Source: Nemertoderma westbladi
Taxonomy: Eukaryota > Xenacoelomorpha > Nemertodermatida > Nemertodermatidae
Assembly: GCA_032718475.1 (NCBI GenBank)
Contig: JAUCBJ010008617.1
Coordinates: 1-64,000, forward strand
DNA length: 64,000 bases
Reading direction: 5' to 3'
The position numbers and the translations under genes were made by a program. The notes under the pieces are model-generated. The model saw only the letters and a program-made list of their open reading frames with translations, did not search any database and was not told the DNA's origin. Below are positions 1-10,391 of the stretch, piece by piece. Position 1 is the stretch's first letter; each line of letters begins with the position of its first letter.

Positions 1-419
1 ATCGAATAAGGGGTAACAAGGTGTGCTGAATCGAGTGGCGGGGTGTTTTTTTTGTAAAAACACGAGGAAACGGCCGAAATGAAGGGTCTAAGTAAGCGTG
101 GGAAGCCAATTTTGAAAATCGTCTATGATTTGCTACTACAGATTTGACGTCACTATAAAGTGCTCTGATAATTTCTTATATTGGTTTCTATGGAGGCTGA
201 TTTTAGATCCATTTAAATACACATTTAATCTCAATCATTTCGCACGCGGCTTATATCAATTGAAAGCGGAGAGTCTTGCGGGTGTTTGGCATGGGCTTAG
301 CCCATTCATTAAACTGGCGCTTATTTCATATTAATTATCAGTTCCGCTGTTATATCGTTATGTTTCACATTTACTGCCTCCTGTTGTTTATCATATGGAG
401 TATTTGAAATAAAAGAAGA

Positions 420-420
<1 letters not shown>
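1..420. other. No recognisable gene
   Basis: I see no convincing coding sequence or known element here. A short 69-codon ORF at 125-334 has no recognisable motif and is probably chance. The stretch ends in a microsatellite. Confidence 0.5.

Positions 421-461
<41 letters not shown>
421..461. repeat. (ATT)n microsatellite
   Basis: About 13 uninterrupted ATT/TTA trinucleotides lie between non-repetitive flanks. Confidence 0.95.
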
Positions 462-462
<1 letters not shown>

Positions 463-734
463 CCTCACTCTAGGTAAAGTTGTACTGTAGGCAGTTTCGT
501 ATAAGGGTTATTGTATTGTATTGTATACGTTTTTCGGGTATGAGAGAGAGGCAATTAAAGAAAAATGTAACGACCACGTCCTGGAATATAGTGTCTTATT
601 TCAGTTTATCTCTAATTTTTCAGTTAATCTTAGTCGTAATGTAATTTCACCTCCCATCTCCTTCCTGGGTAATAATTTTTATTACTAATTACTTTTATTA
701 TTTATTATATTATGTTATTACTAATAAACTTTAT

Positions 735-935
735 TACTATTACTAACTAGTAAATAATTCACAAGCTCCATAAAAACACCATAGCTACCATACCTAATAA
801 TGTTAACAAAAAAAGTAAAATTTTTTTATTTTCAAAAAACACTAGCTAATAAAAAACACTAGCTACCATATAATAATATCTATTAAGGTTCTAGAACATT
901 CACCGAATTGTCCGGGACCGAATTGTCCTGCTTCC
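735..935. repeat. Partial second copy of the fold-back element at 4.4-5.2 kb
   Basis: Positions 735-903 match 4815-4992 closely, including a shared terminus ending GTTCTAGAACATTCACC. Here that terminus is followed at once by two GAATTGTCC units and TGCTTCC. In the longer copy the same units lie at the far end of a 200-bp array. This copy therefore represents the right-hand part of the element with most of the internal array missing. Confidence 0.8.
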
Positions 936-983
936 GAAACTATTGTATAGAAAAATTTTATAAATTAAAAAAAAAATGAAAAA

Positions 984-2235
984 ATGAAAAGTTTTATAAA
1001 TTGTGCTGTGCTTGGTTGTATAGATACGCCAGATTTATTGGAATCATGTAATGCGTTTAGAATTGATGAGCCGAATTGGTACTCGCACCACATCTGTTTC
1101 ATTTTCATTGCAATGTCAACAAACTGTGAGCGAGTACAGGATATGTGTACACAATCCAATATTCCAAAATCAGACGAGCAAAATGCTTTGAAACCGAGAG
1201 TTTTCTGGCCATCAGGTAATTCTGAATGTGCACGTAGGTTTAAAAGCAATTTGCAGACTGACGTTGTCATGGAAACGTTCGATGATGTTTACGAATTGTT
1301 AACTTGTAGTGAAATTAGTCCCAGTAGCATTGATTGTGCAGTGGAAGAAATTTAACTAATGTACTATATGATTGTGCAATTTCTAGTGTGCCTGAAAAAT
1401 GTAAAGCGCCTGGAAACAATAACTTTAATCCAGTTCCTAAAAGTGGAGCGATTTGGTTTGATTTTGACTGTGAGGCAGCAAAATTATCGTTTAATAAATA
1501 GCGCTTTAAATTTTTGGCGTAACAATAGGACACCTGAGAGCCTGTTAAATGTTCAGGAAAATCGTAAACATTACCGCAAGGTGTTAAACAATTTATATAA
1601 TGTTTAATAAAAAATTTTTATTACTCTTGTTTATTGAAATTATACCTTTATAATTTCAATAAAAAAGAGTAATAAAAATTGTTACATCTAAATAAAACTA
1701 ATCCCAAAGATTTTTGGCGCAAGTTGAAAAGGTGCTGTAACAAGAATAGAAATGGGCCTGAAAGCCCAAATTTGAATCAGTTTGAAAAATATTCTCATGA
1801 CTTGTCTTGTGTTGAAGGTTCTTTCGAAGATATGGGTGCCAGTAGTGCATCCACTTTTAGTGTTGAATTTAGTAAGGAATGTTTTGAAGTACATTTAGGT
1901 ATCCCCTTTGAGGTGGACGAAGAAGCTGCTGCAATTTTGGCTTTAAAAAGGGGCAAAGTCCCAGGACAGGACCTGCTTATTAATGCATCTTTTATCGAAG
2001 GTGCCACTGAGTTGACGCCGATAATTTCATGCATTTTTAATGCAATATTTTACAAAGGATATTTCCCACAGGCCTGGGCCATTGGATTGTTAATGCCCTT
2101 GTATAAAAGGAAAGGCAGCGCTGCATATTTGCTTAAGCCTCAAACTATCGTGTTATTACATTGCTAGCACATTGGGTAAATTATTAACTTCATTAATTAA
2201 TAGGTTTTTTCAACGCTGTGCTTTAACATCTTCAT
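984..2235 (+). pseudogene. Non-LTR retrotransposon (LINE) fragment, endonuclease-RT linker and RT start
   Basis: Three consecutive open stretches (984-1355, about 1387-1610, 1679-2167) read as one decayed LINE polyprotein with frameshifts and stops. The middle part has the W-F-D-F-D-C...A-K and F-W-R-N-N pattern seen between the endonuclease and RT domains. The last part has P-G-Q-D, a long hydrophobic helix, then F-P-Q-A-W and L-M-P-L-Y-K-R-K-G, the usual start of a LINE reverse transcriptase. A shifted frame continues as T-L-G-K-L-L-T-S-L-I to about 2225, where the match stops abruptly. The catalytic FADD region is absent, so the piece is truncated at both ends. A short hairpin (1613-1680) interrupts it. 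The clade cannot be settled from this fragment. Confidence 0.7.
1613..1680. repeat. 68-bp near-perfect AT-rich hairpin
   Basis: The 32-base arm at 1613-1644 is almost perfectly complementary to 1649-1680, with a 4-base loop. It sits exactly between two open segments of the LINE fragment, so it looks like a small inserted fold-back sequence. Confidence 0.8.
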
Positions 2236-2241
2236 TTTTCA

Positions 2242-2440
2242 CAAACTAGTTTACAAACGTGGTGTTCAGTAAGATCGGTCGCTTTGACACGTTGGTGTCG
2301 AATGTCCTCATCGTGCTGCACCAGTCTGTCACCTAGAGAATATTCTGTTTGGCCTATATATGCATGGTCACATTCGCAGGGTATGCAATCCAATAAACAA
2401 CTCCTCTAGGTAGTTCTTTTGGTTTGTGTACTGTTTGTGT
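2242..2440 (-). pseudogene. GIY-YIG endonuclease fragment of a Penelope-like element
   Basis: Read on the minus strand this encodes G-V-V-Y-W, then I-P-C-E-C-D-H-A-Y-I-G-Q-T-E, then about 35 residues ending T-E-H-H-V-C-K. That is the pattern of the C-terminal GIY-YIG nuclease of Penelope-like retroelements: a cysteine-bearing I-P-C motif, Y-I-G-x-T, a downstream R-L...H and a terminal H. The two halves are out of frame because of about five extra bases (ATTGC, repeating the preceding bases). No RT domain was found upstream, so only this terminal fragment remains. It directly abuts the LINE fragment that ends near 2235. Confidence 0.65.
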
Positions 2441-2926
2441 CATGTCAGGTCAGGTATTCTAGGTCATTAATCAAGAAAACTTGCCACCTCCATGCAACAT
2501 AAAGGAGGTTCCCCCTGTAGCTGCATAGACCCTATTACTAGGGCAAATCTGGTCCTGTAACTAGGACCCCCTTCGTTCTGGGATAAGGACGCCCTTGGTC
2601 CTGGATTAAGGACCCATATACTTGGCTGCAGGGGTATATGGCCTGGCCAGGCAGATGGTGATCTACCAATGGCTGGTCAGGAGTAGAGTGTTCTCATGTC
2701 CACTCTGAGTGCACTTCACTGAGACCTGCACCTGGCAGCAGGGGTATAGGGCATGACACAGCAGATGAGCTGCACAGCAAATGGTGGGTCATGTGCGCCA
2801 GAGTAGATATGAGTGATGGGCCTCATATCTGACTCCACTGCGACACCCACCCTGTGGAATGGCAAACCAGGGTGTGGTATTTTCCCCGAGAGCTGACTCG
2901 GCAAAAAAGCACCCCCAACCCCCACT

Positions 2927-4370
2927 ATGGATTACATTAGTAATGCGGAGGTCCGGCCACTACAGGCCAGTGGAATTACCGGACACAATCGGCCTCACAG
3001 GCGTCAGTTATCTCCTGACTGGCTGCCTGTCTCACCCCCTACTGGAGAGAGAGCAGCCAATAATTATTTGAGTCCCTTTCCTGATGACCTTTCTGGCCAA
3101 ACCTCTGGGTCACCAGGGAAGCCAGATCGTGAGGGGGAGAGGGATTCTGGAGTCGGAGGCTACTCTCATGTTCCACCCCGACCAACAAAGCCATTGGTGA
3201 ATCTGAGGCAAGTCACTAGACTAGTCTCTGTAAACACCCTAACAGTCGGCTCCCCAATGCGACAAGGTGAGCTGACTGCCTTGGCAGATAAGCTTATTCT
3301 TAGCGCTGTGTGTGTTCAAGAGCACCGAATGCAGACTGGACAGACTGATGATGTTCTGATTAAGGAAATGGGGGCGGTTAGTGACTTGCCCTCGCGTCAG
3401 CAGATGATAGTGGCAATGGTGGAATTGGTCTATTGATGAATCCAAATGCACATGCAGCATTGGACAAAATAGACCCAATCTCTAACCGCATCATTCATTG
3501 CCACTTCTCATGTTCTGGAAGACTGGCATCAGCATGCATTCTTAACATTCCTGGGAGACTTTAATGCAAGTCTGCATCAATCACCTACATCGCCCTGGGT
3601 CTATAGCAATAGTGTTAACCGAAATTCTGTCCATCTTCAGGATTTTATCTCTGGAAATGGATTGTTTTCGGCTGGAACCCAGTTCAAGAAGCGAACTGGA
3701 AAGCTATGGACTCATAGTGGACCCAGTGGTCACAAATCCCAGATAGACCATATTCTGTTTCGTAGGAAATACAGGAGCTCTATACAAGACTGTAATGCAT
3801 TTACACTTCGACCCTTCTCCAGTGATCACCGCCTTATTGTGGCCAAGGTAACACTTAGTCTGCGTGCTAGCAGAACAACGAAATCTGCCTTGCTGCGGCA
3901 TGACTGGTCCTCTCTGTTGCAACAGCCAAGTGTGAGATCCAGCTTCATACTACAGCTGAGCAGCAGGTATGAGGTTCTTGCCTCTGTGGCGGCAGATCAC
4001 TGTGAGGGCAGTTAAGTTAGCAGCTGCAGAAACAGTTCCTGTATACCCTCGAAACAGGAAAAGGGCCCCCTGGACTGACAACAAAATTCAGAAGTGCCGA
4101 AATGACCTCTCCTCTATGAGGCGCAGAAAGAGTCCTGACTCAAACAGACTAGTGGCCAAGAATGCAGTTTAGGTTGCATCTAGGTCCCTGAACAGGCAGT
4201 AGTATGTTAATCTACAGGAGCTAATAAACCAACAGGTTGATGCCATCAATGATGCTGACGATAGGAGGCAATCATCCCAGGCATGGAAATCGATCAACTT
4301 GCTTACTGGGCGGAAAAGCCAACAAACCACCAAGGTTAAGGCTGAATCACCAGACGATCGCCTCAATAGT
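2927..4370 (+). pseudogene. RTE-like endonuclease (APE-type) and linker, degenerate
   Basis: The first segment (2927-3436) carries a proline-rich leader, then S-V-N-T-L-T-V-G-S-P-M-R-Q-G-E-L and A-V-C-V-Q-E-H-R-M, the first two conserved blocks of apurinic-like LINE endonucleases (the strand with the metal-binding Glu in Q-E-H-R). Downstream frames give N-I-P-G-R-L...F-L-G-D-F-N-A-like and S-D-H-R-L-I blocks (about 3550-3850), then a basic linker with W-T-D-N-K-I-Q (about 4070). Reading frame changes several times. The region ends with S-I-N-L-L-T-G-R-K-S-Q, matching 11211-11330 of copy B, just before the fold-back insertion. Confidence 0.7.
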
Positions 4371-4372
4371 TG

Positions 4373-5222
4373 GATACTGGTGATATTGGTATTTTTGATA
4401 TTGGTGAATGTTCTAGAACATTAGTAGAGATATTTTTTTATGGTACCTAGTGTTTTTTACTAGCTAGAATTTTTTGAAATTTAAAAATACTGTATTTTTT
4501 TTAATTTTTGTGTTCGAGAACATTATTATATAATATTTATTAAGGTGTAGCTAGTGTTTTTTTTACTAGCTAGAATTTTCTTGAAATTATAAAAAAACTT
4601 GTGAAAACATTGATATTTCAGAATTAGGCCTAAACTGTTGCTGATTATATTAATTACCAAAAATATTGATGATATTATAACAGTCCCTGAATGAGATCCA
4701 GCTACTATCTAGGATAATAATTTAGGCTTGGCTTATTAACAAACCAACAACACATACATTATACATACGCAATATATAAAAAAATCAGTTTTAAACATTT
4801 TACATACATACTGGTACTATTACTAGCTAGTAAATAATTCACAAGCTCCATAAAAACACTATAGCTACCATAACTGATAATGTTAACAAAAAAAGTAAAA
4901 TTTGTTATTTTCAAAAAATACTAGCTAGTAAAAAAAAGTAAAAAAACTAGCTACCATATAATAATATATATTAAGGTTCTAGAACATTCACCATTATGTA
5001 GTACCAATTATATTTGGTCCCGGACAATTTGGTCCCGGACAATTCGGTCCCGAACAATTCGGTCCCATTAATATGTATGTTTTGGGACCAAATTGTCCTA
5101 GTTAGTATCCGGACAATTTGGTCCCGGACAATTCGGTCCCAAAATACAAAATTAATGGGACCGAATTGTCCAGAACCGAATTGTCCGGACCGAATTGTCC
5201 GGGACCGAATTGTCCTGCTTCC
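4373..5222. mobile_element. Fold-back (MITE-like) element inserted in RTE copy A
   Basis: Copy B at 11.2 kb reads straight through this site, so the 850-bp segment is an insertion; about 110 bp of the target are missing here. The left end near 4399 starts GGTGAATGTTCTAGAAC. The inverse occurs at 4976-4992, giving imperfect inverted arms of about 50 bp. A further related internal arm lies at 4501-4590, so the structure is nested. From 5013 an array of GGTCCCGGACAATT units follows. No coding capacity is evident. A partial second copy lies at 735-935. Confidence 0.8.
5013..5215. repeat. Bidirectional array of GGTCCCGGACAATT units
   Basis: About a dozen 14-15-bp units are arranged in both orientations: forward at 5013-5073 and 5108-5150, inverted at 5084-5099 and 5157-5215. 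The array can fold on itself repeatedly. Short ORFs in it (V-P-D-N-S-V-P-N-N type translations on both strands) are by-products of the repeat, not genes. Confidence 0.9.
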
Positions 5223-6479
5223 CTCCCAGATATTCCCATTGGCGATATCTCCTTTGCAGAAGTGAAGGCTGCTGCAAAGAGCATTAAGACCAATCGTGCC
5301 AGTGGAGTAGATGGTGTTCCCCCTGAGGTCTGTAAAATACCTGAGTGTTTGAAGCTCATCTATCCCATCATAGTAGGTGACCAGTTCCCAAGAAGGGCAA
5401 CCTAACACTCTATAGTTCTAACACTCTATACTTTCATTATATGGGATTCCTGATGAAATTATTGCAGCAATCAGAACAGTATACGATTGTTCGACAACAT
5501 TTGTTTCTACTGTTGATGGTGACACAGAACCATTTGAAGTGTTATTAGGCGTCCTCCAGGGAGATACACTTGCACCATTCTTGTTCATAATTGTGGTTAA
5601 TTATGTTCTACGCATGTCCTTAGATCATCATAATGATGATGGGGTGATGATAACTCCAACTACTGGCTCCAGAAGTCGAGGAAATCCTGCCAAGTACCTA
5701 ACTGATCTAGAATTTGCTGATTACTTAGGAGTACTCTCAGAATCATTAGAGGGAGCCCAATGGATCCTCAGCTCATTAGAACATGCTGCTTCTAGTGTTG
5801 GTCTTTTTATTAACTCCAGAAAGACCAACATTTTGACAGTTAACTTTGAAAGTCCTCTGTAAGTCTCTGGTCGGATGAGCATAAGCTCAAAGGATGGTAT
5901 GCTTGAGCATGTGGACGACTTCTGTTACCTGGGATAATGGATCCTGAAGTCAGGTGAGGACCTTCGAATACGTAAGGGAAAGGCATGGGCAGCCTTGAAT
6001 AGGCTTTCCAGGATTTGGAAGTCACCGAGAATTAATCGGACACTTAAGGTCCGATTATTTAGAGCAGCAGTAGTTCCAGTACTCCTCTATGGGAGTCCAT
6101 GCTGGGCTCTAACTGCTGATGACACCAAATCTCTGGATGGCACATTCACAAGAATGCTACGCCGGGTTCATTGTGTCAAGTACAATGCACACATCTACAA
6201 CCAGACACTATATAGCATTGGAGGTTTCTCATTGGTTCCCCCAAGCTTGACACTAGAACAAAATCGCCTCCACTTTGCAGGACATTGCTTTCGCCGTGAG
6301 GACCAGCCAGTGCATAATCTTGTACTTTGGCAGCCCCATGGAGTGAATAAGCCCATGACTTTCTTGAGACGCATCTTAAAGGACACTGGCCTTGAAGATG
6401 CGGATGATCTAGCAAATGTCATGGGTGATAGGGAGTTGTGGCGGCGCAATTTTGTCGAAAAGCCGGCACAGCATTCTTA
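5223..6479 (+). pseudogene. RTE-like reverse transcriptase and C-terminal tail, copy A
   Basis: The segment starts with I-P-I-G-D-I-S-F-A-E-V and S-G-V-D-G-V-P-P-E-V, the usual start of the RTE-type RT. After a deletion near 5400 that removes the first catalytic Asp block, it continues with G-V-L-Q-G-D-T-L-A-P-F-L-F (RT motif 4 region). The catalytic F-A-D-D is changed to F-A-D-Y (about 5713-5724). The C-terminal part (5995-6479) contains L-F-R-A-A-V-V-P-V-L-L-Y-G-S-P-C-W-A-L, then L-H-F-A-G-H-C and the conserved terminal D-R-E-L-W-R-R-N, ending at a TAA. The deletion, the lost catalytic residue and several frameshifts make it non-functional. The tail is also found at 33.3-33.8 kb and 53.0-53.2 kb. 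Confidence 0.8.
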
Positions 6480-6642
6480 AAAATACAGCTGCAATGCAGC
6501 ATGCCGATCCTAGTAGTAGTGTCCTGTTAGTAAGTAAGATCCTAGTTTACGTCCCGTGATGAAATATGTACCTATGCTATAAAGAGCTCACAAATTTTTC
6601 ATACTGTTAGTTAAACCAGAAATGTATGCGAGTCCTATCGAG

Positions 6643-6816
6643 CAGAGAATAGACTCAAGGATATAACAAAGGCTGCACGGTCTAAACGGTGTCAACAATG
6701 TAATACAGTGTATATTTTTAAGTCCAAGCTGTCATTAGGTTGAGGTGGACAGCTTGGACTTAAAAATACCATTTAGACCGTGCAGTCTTTGTTATATCCT
6801 TGAGTCTATTCTCTGC
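6643..6816. repeat. Large hairpin linked to the 95-bp array
   Basis: The outer arm 6643-6690 is the inverse of 6770-6816; an inner 19-bp perfect stem pairs 6715-6733 with 6749-6767. The right outer arm is also the start of the first unit of the following tandem array, so one array unit is present in inverted orientation. Confidence 0.85.
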
Positions 6817-7152
6817 CTGATGAATCCGTATATTATCCAGTTTTCTATCCCATTCTGGCATTGGTGACTAGACCGTGCAGCCTTTGTTATATCCTTCAGT
6901 CTATTCTCTGCCTGATGAATCCATATATTATCCAGTTTTTTAACCCATTCAGGCATTGGTGACTAGACCGTTCAGCCTCTGTTATATCCTGGAGTCTATT
7001 CTCTGCCTGATGAATCCATATATTATCCAGTTTTTAACCCATTCTGGCATTGGTGACTAGACCGTGCAGCCTTTGTTATATCCTTGAGTCTATTCTCTGC
7101 CTGATGAATCTGTCCGTATATTATCCAGTTTTTTGACCCATTCGGGTTGACC
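6776..7152. repeat. 95-bp tandem repeat, four units
   Basis: Units begin at about 6776, 6871, 6966 and 7060. Each starts ACCGTGCAGCCTTTGTTATA or a close variant and most end CATTGGTGACTAG. Units differ by a few substitutions; the last has a small insertion and a divergent end. No coding potential was seen. Confidence 0.9.
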
Positions 7153-7529
7153 TCAATTACCTCATGACCTCAATTACCTTCATTGAAACAAATAACTGAG
7201 TCATAAGCTCCAATCGCCAATGCTGTTCCAAAAAATCGCGAATGATAAACTGTAGGCGCCTGGATGGTTAAACTCGTAGTCCAGTGATCCTTATTCAGTT
7301 ATTATTGCAGATTGACAGTCATATACCAGCATACGCCTGTAGGCCTAACTGCCTACATAGGAAAGCAGGATAGATAGGTATACTGGTCGGTCAGCTTGTA
7401 TATTATGGTTATTCATCTTATTTCCTGTGATATTTCCTAATTTCCTAGCTTTTAAGGTTTTTAGCTTATTTCCTAGGTATTAATGTTAATCACTAATTTC
7501 GCTAAAAACCTGCAACATATATATATTTG

Positions 7530-7770
7530 TGGAAGGAGACTGATATCTTCATCAGCGACCTCGCTGAGACCCGAGTGGCTCGGCGGCAGGGGATGCGAGA
7601 ATGTGGCCTAGCCTGCATTCTTGGGGGGAGTTTGGAGGCAGCTGCAGTTGGCGCTCCTCCACTCAAACTCCCTTTGTCTGTGTGGTGGCCGCCGACCGTG
7701 GAGGGCACTGGGCTTTGGGGATGGAGCGGGTCTGGGGGGAAATGACCTCGCAGAGTGATTTTTAATCCCT
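7530..7770 (+). pseudogene. 3' end fragment of an RLE-type LINE
   Basis: A GC-rich patch encodes, with one frame change, R-R-Q-G-M-R-E-C-G-L-A then Q-L-Q-L-A-L-L-H-S-N-S-L-C-L-C-G-G-R-R-P-W and G-F-G-D-G-A-G. This matches the C-terminal end of the GC-rich LINE at 17.8-21.4 kb (about 21110-21230), so it is a 5'-truncated copy of the same or a sister family. Its base composition contrasts sharply with the AT-rich flanks. Confidence 0.75.
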
Positions 7771-8282
7771 GGTGAAGCATTATTAATTGTATTGTTTATA
7801 TTTTTAATTGTATTATTCTGATGGGAAGTTGGTGCAGTTTTATATTTTGTTCATATCCTATTAGCTTTATTTGTTGATTTATATATAATTTGAGTATTTA
7901 TGTGTATATCATTATAATATTAATAATTTATTATATTATGTTAATATATATTTGTGGTCTACAAATATCTTTGAAAGTCTCTAGCTCTTGAAGAGATTTG
8001 GAATCTTATAATGTGTTGCTCCCATGGTGTGTAAACTAGTCTTTTACATATATAGGATTATTTTATATCTAGAATATGAATTGTTTCTCTATCCCTATTC
8101 AATTGGAGATGGTTGTTGTGTTTTGTGTATTGTACATATATTTGGGGTTTACCAATATCTACGAAAGACTAGCCTCTGTTAAATTTTTGTTTTTTGGAAT
8201 TGGGACACTTACCTTTATACATTTTATGCACTTGTTTATATTTCGAACATCAAAACAGTTGTCTCTGATGGGCAATTCCATG
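7771..8282. other. AT-rich, no gene recognised
   Basis: It contains two loosely similar segments (about 7940-7985 and 8130-8175, sharing ATATATTTG...TACxAATATCTxxGAAAG). I see no convincing coding region. Confidence 0.5.
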
Positions 8283-10391
8283 CAACATACGTTACCGTTT
8301 TGTAACATACGTTACACAATTATGACTATACATTGGAGTATATTCAAGTACCATTAGAGTACCATCGGACTATACCATCCACACCACAGCCCCCTTACCA
8401 TGAGATGTGGCAAAATAATGCCATGTTATCAGGGGCCTCTTAATTGTGCTCATATAGCAGAGAGTAAATCTTTGTTTAAAGTGTTGACTTGCCCCATCTG
8501 AAAATATATCTAATGTAAGGGCTCTCTCTAAAACACTTATGATTCACTAAGATGTCATTAAAACAAGCAACTGTGACGTTAACATGAGATAAATAATTTG
8601 ACACAATCGCTATAGACTTCAACTGATCCTTCACGATTTCATCTTTATTCTTGCCATACCATAGAACTGCCGTGTATATTTTATTTTATATTGGTCCTTT
8701 GACCAATGGCCCGATTGAGCCTCATCTTGGTGGTAACGGTAAAGTTCTCTGAAAAATTGATCTGTAGAACTGGATGTTCTGGGGAGGAGGCTTAAATTTT
8801 ATCAACAAATGTCTTGGATTGTTTGCGCTTTATGAATGAGTGTCTAAGAAAGTAAGGGAGTGATTCTTTCAGCATCGCTAGTATTTATATTTTAGAACAA
8901 GAATACCTCACTTTAACAGTTTTGTTAAGTTCATCATCCCTTTCCCACATATAAAATTGTTGCTTGGTATTGGTTGATGATGTATCGTGATCAGGGTGAT
9001 AAATCATTTATGGCCTATGGTAGCAGCTACAAAGTCATACCTGCATGACACATGTCCAGATTACATTTTCCTCAGGTCATTCATTCACTGAGTGGTAAAT
9101 ATACAAAACGTTAATATTAAAATGTAAATAATCCCTTACAATCTCGAAAATTTGAAATATAATAAAATATATTTTGACTACAAATTAAAGTTTCAAAACC
9201 ATACTACGGTGTTTTGCTAAAATCTCATAATATACTATGAAAATTTATTCAATATTATTTTAGTGTGGTTGGGGACTGGCTCACTATTGCCTTATGCCAC
9301 ACTGCAACCATACAACCCTACAATTTCTAACCCTGGTTTTCATTGCTACTTCCACCAACAACAGCCAACTTAGATGCATTATACTGACATGTTTTACAAG
9401 TACCAAACATGCATTCCTTCTTGTTCACATCGCATACAAGATTTGTTTCCAATTCCCTGTGAGTATCGATTTTTAAATCTTCTTTCAGTTCCTGAATTAG
9501 AGTATTGATATTGTGGTGGTAGATGCAAACACACACATTATTGGCGGGGATTTCACTAATATAAATTACATTAATAGGTCGTAAGTCCGAGAATTTAGAG
9601 ACACCTATGGCAACAGATGGATTTTCAACCTTAAACTCAGCAAAGACTTCCCTAATTGTCATTTTCATATCCCGGTTTTGCAACTTGATCTTCTTTCCAT
9701 CAACTCTTTGTAATACATAATCCTTCCGACCTGGTGCCATACAAGAAATGGAATCCTTCTTGTAAAACGCGATCACGTCAACTTCATCCTCTTTCTTTAT
9801 TGCATTCCAAGCTAATCTTTTAGGTTTCACTACAGGAATGTATCCAAACTCATCTGCCAATGTACGTGCTAGATGGGTTTGCTTTCTTGGTGATTTTGGA
9901 AAGCAACTATGAACACAGGACATTGCTTTTTGCAGACTACTTTGTGAGCTATATTCTCCAGGCGATTGATAATTTCGGCGTTTCAATCGGAGGCGTCGAA
10001 TTCGTTCTAATGTTTTACAACGTTGTTCATTCAACTCATTGTTAGTCAACTTTCTTCCGATTCCGGTTTCGTATTTTGTTCTTCTCTAATTCTTCAGCTG
10101 CCTGTTCATTGGTTCTTTTTTGGCGATATGCCTTCATCCGCTCTGCTGCCGTTTTCCCCATACCAGTAAGTCATAAATCAAGTCAATAAATCAATTAAGT
10201 AAGTCAATAAATCAGCATGGCAGTATTGTAACTAAGCTATAACAGTATAACTACTACTAACTACTAAATAACCCTAAACCCTGCTTTAATTAGGCCTGTA
10301 CAAGATACTGTATATAATAATGCAGTACAACTGTCAGATACTACAGGTGCCAATCAGTGTAATGTATGTTACGATTTGTAACGTATGTTAC
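8283..10391. mobile_element. DNA transposon with paired palindromic termini (D-F-x-E-N-Y family)
   Basis: The left end (8283-8317) carries two copies of the 14-bp palindrome GTAACATACGTTAC or variants, spaced by about six bases. The right end (10357-10391) carries the same arrangement inverted. A decayed transposase gene on the minus strand lies between them. The exact outer boundary and target-site duplication are not clear. A further single palindrome at 10724-10741 may belong to a longer or duplicated terminus. Confidence 0.6.
8370..10165 (-). pseudogene. DDE-type transposase relic, D-F-x-E-N-Y / H-G-K-G-A-V family
   Basis: On the minus strand an N-terminal M-G-K-T-A-A-E-R-M-K-A-Y-R block (start near 10163) is followed after a frameshift near 10050 by a basic L-E-R-I-R-R-L-R-L-K-R stretch. 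A continuous 240-codon ORF (9327-10049) then contains A-P-G-R-K-D, M-T-I-R-E-V-F, S-K-F-S-D-L-R-P, N-N-V-C-V-C-I-Y-H-H-N and a C-x5-C-x2-C cluster. These are the conserved N-terminal blocks of a transposase-like family common in cnidarians, sponges and insects and mostly annotated as uncharacterised. The catalytic middle is degraded, but W-H-Y-F-A-T-S-H-G-K-G-A-V survives near 8420-8460. A second relic of the family at 12.2-13.0 kb keeps the D-F-T-E-N-Y block missing here. Family assignment is from memory of the motif set and is moderately sure. Confidence 0.65.

Larger units (their letters stand above)
2450..6560 (+). mobile_element. RTE-like non-LTR retrotransposon, copy A (degenerate, interrupted)
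   Basis: A GC-richer leader (about 2450-2926) is followed by a decayed endonuclease, a linker, RT segments and a C-terminal tail. The order and motifs match RTE-like LINEs of marine invertebrates. The element is broken by a fold-back insertion at 4373-5222 and by an internal RT deletion near 5400. Three other partial copies of the family occur in this window (11.2 kb, 23.4/33.3 kb and 53.0 kb). The comparison shows what copy A lost. Confidence 0.8.

Noticed and set aside
965-1270. 101-codon minus-strand ORF
   Set aside because: It is antisense to the LINE fragment, whose plus-strand reading fits LINE motifs.
5014-5405. Several overlapping ORFs with V-P-D-N-S-V-P repeats
   Set aside because: They only translate the GGTCCCGGACAATT array on both strands.
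6776-7152. Possible CRISPR array or satellite start
   Set aside because: The 95-bp units are homogeneous over their whole length; there are no spacers.
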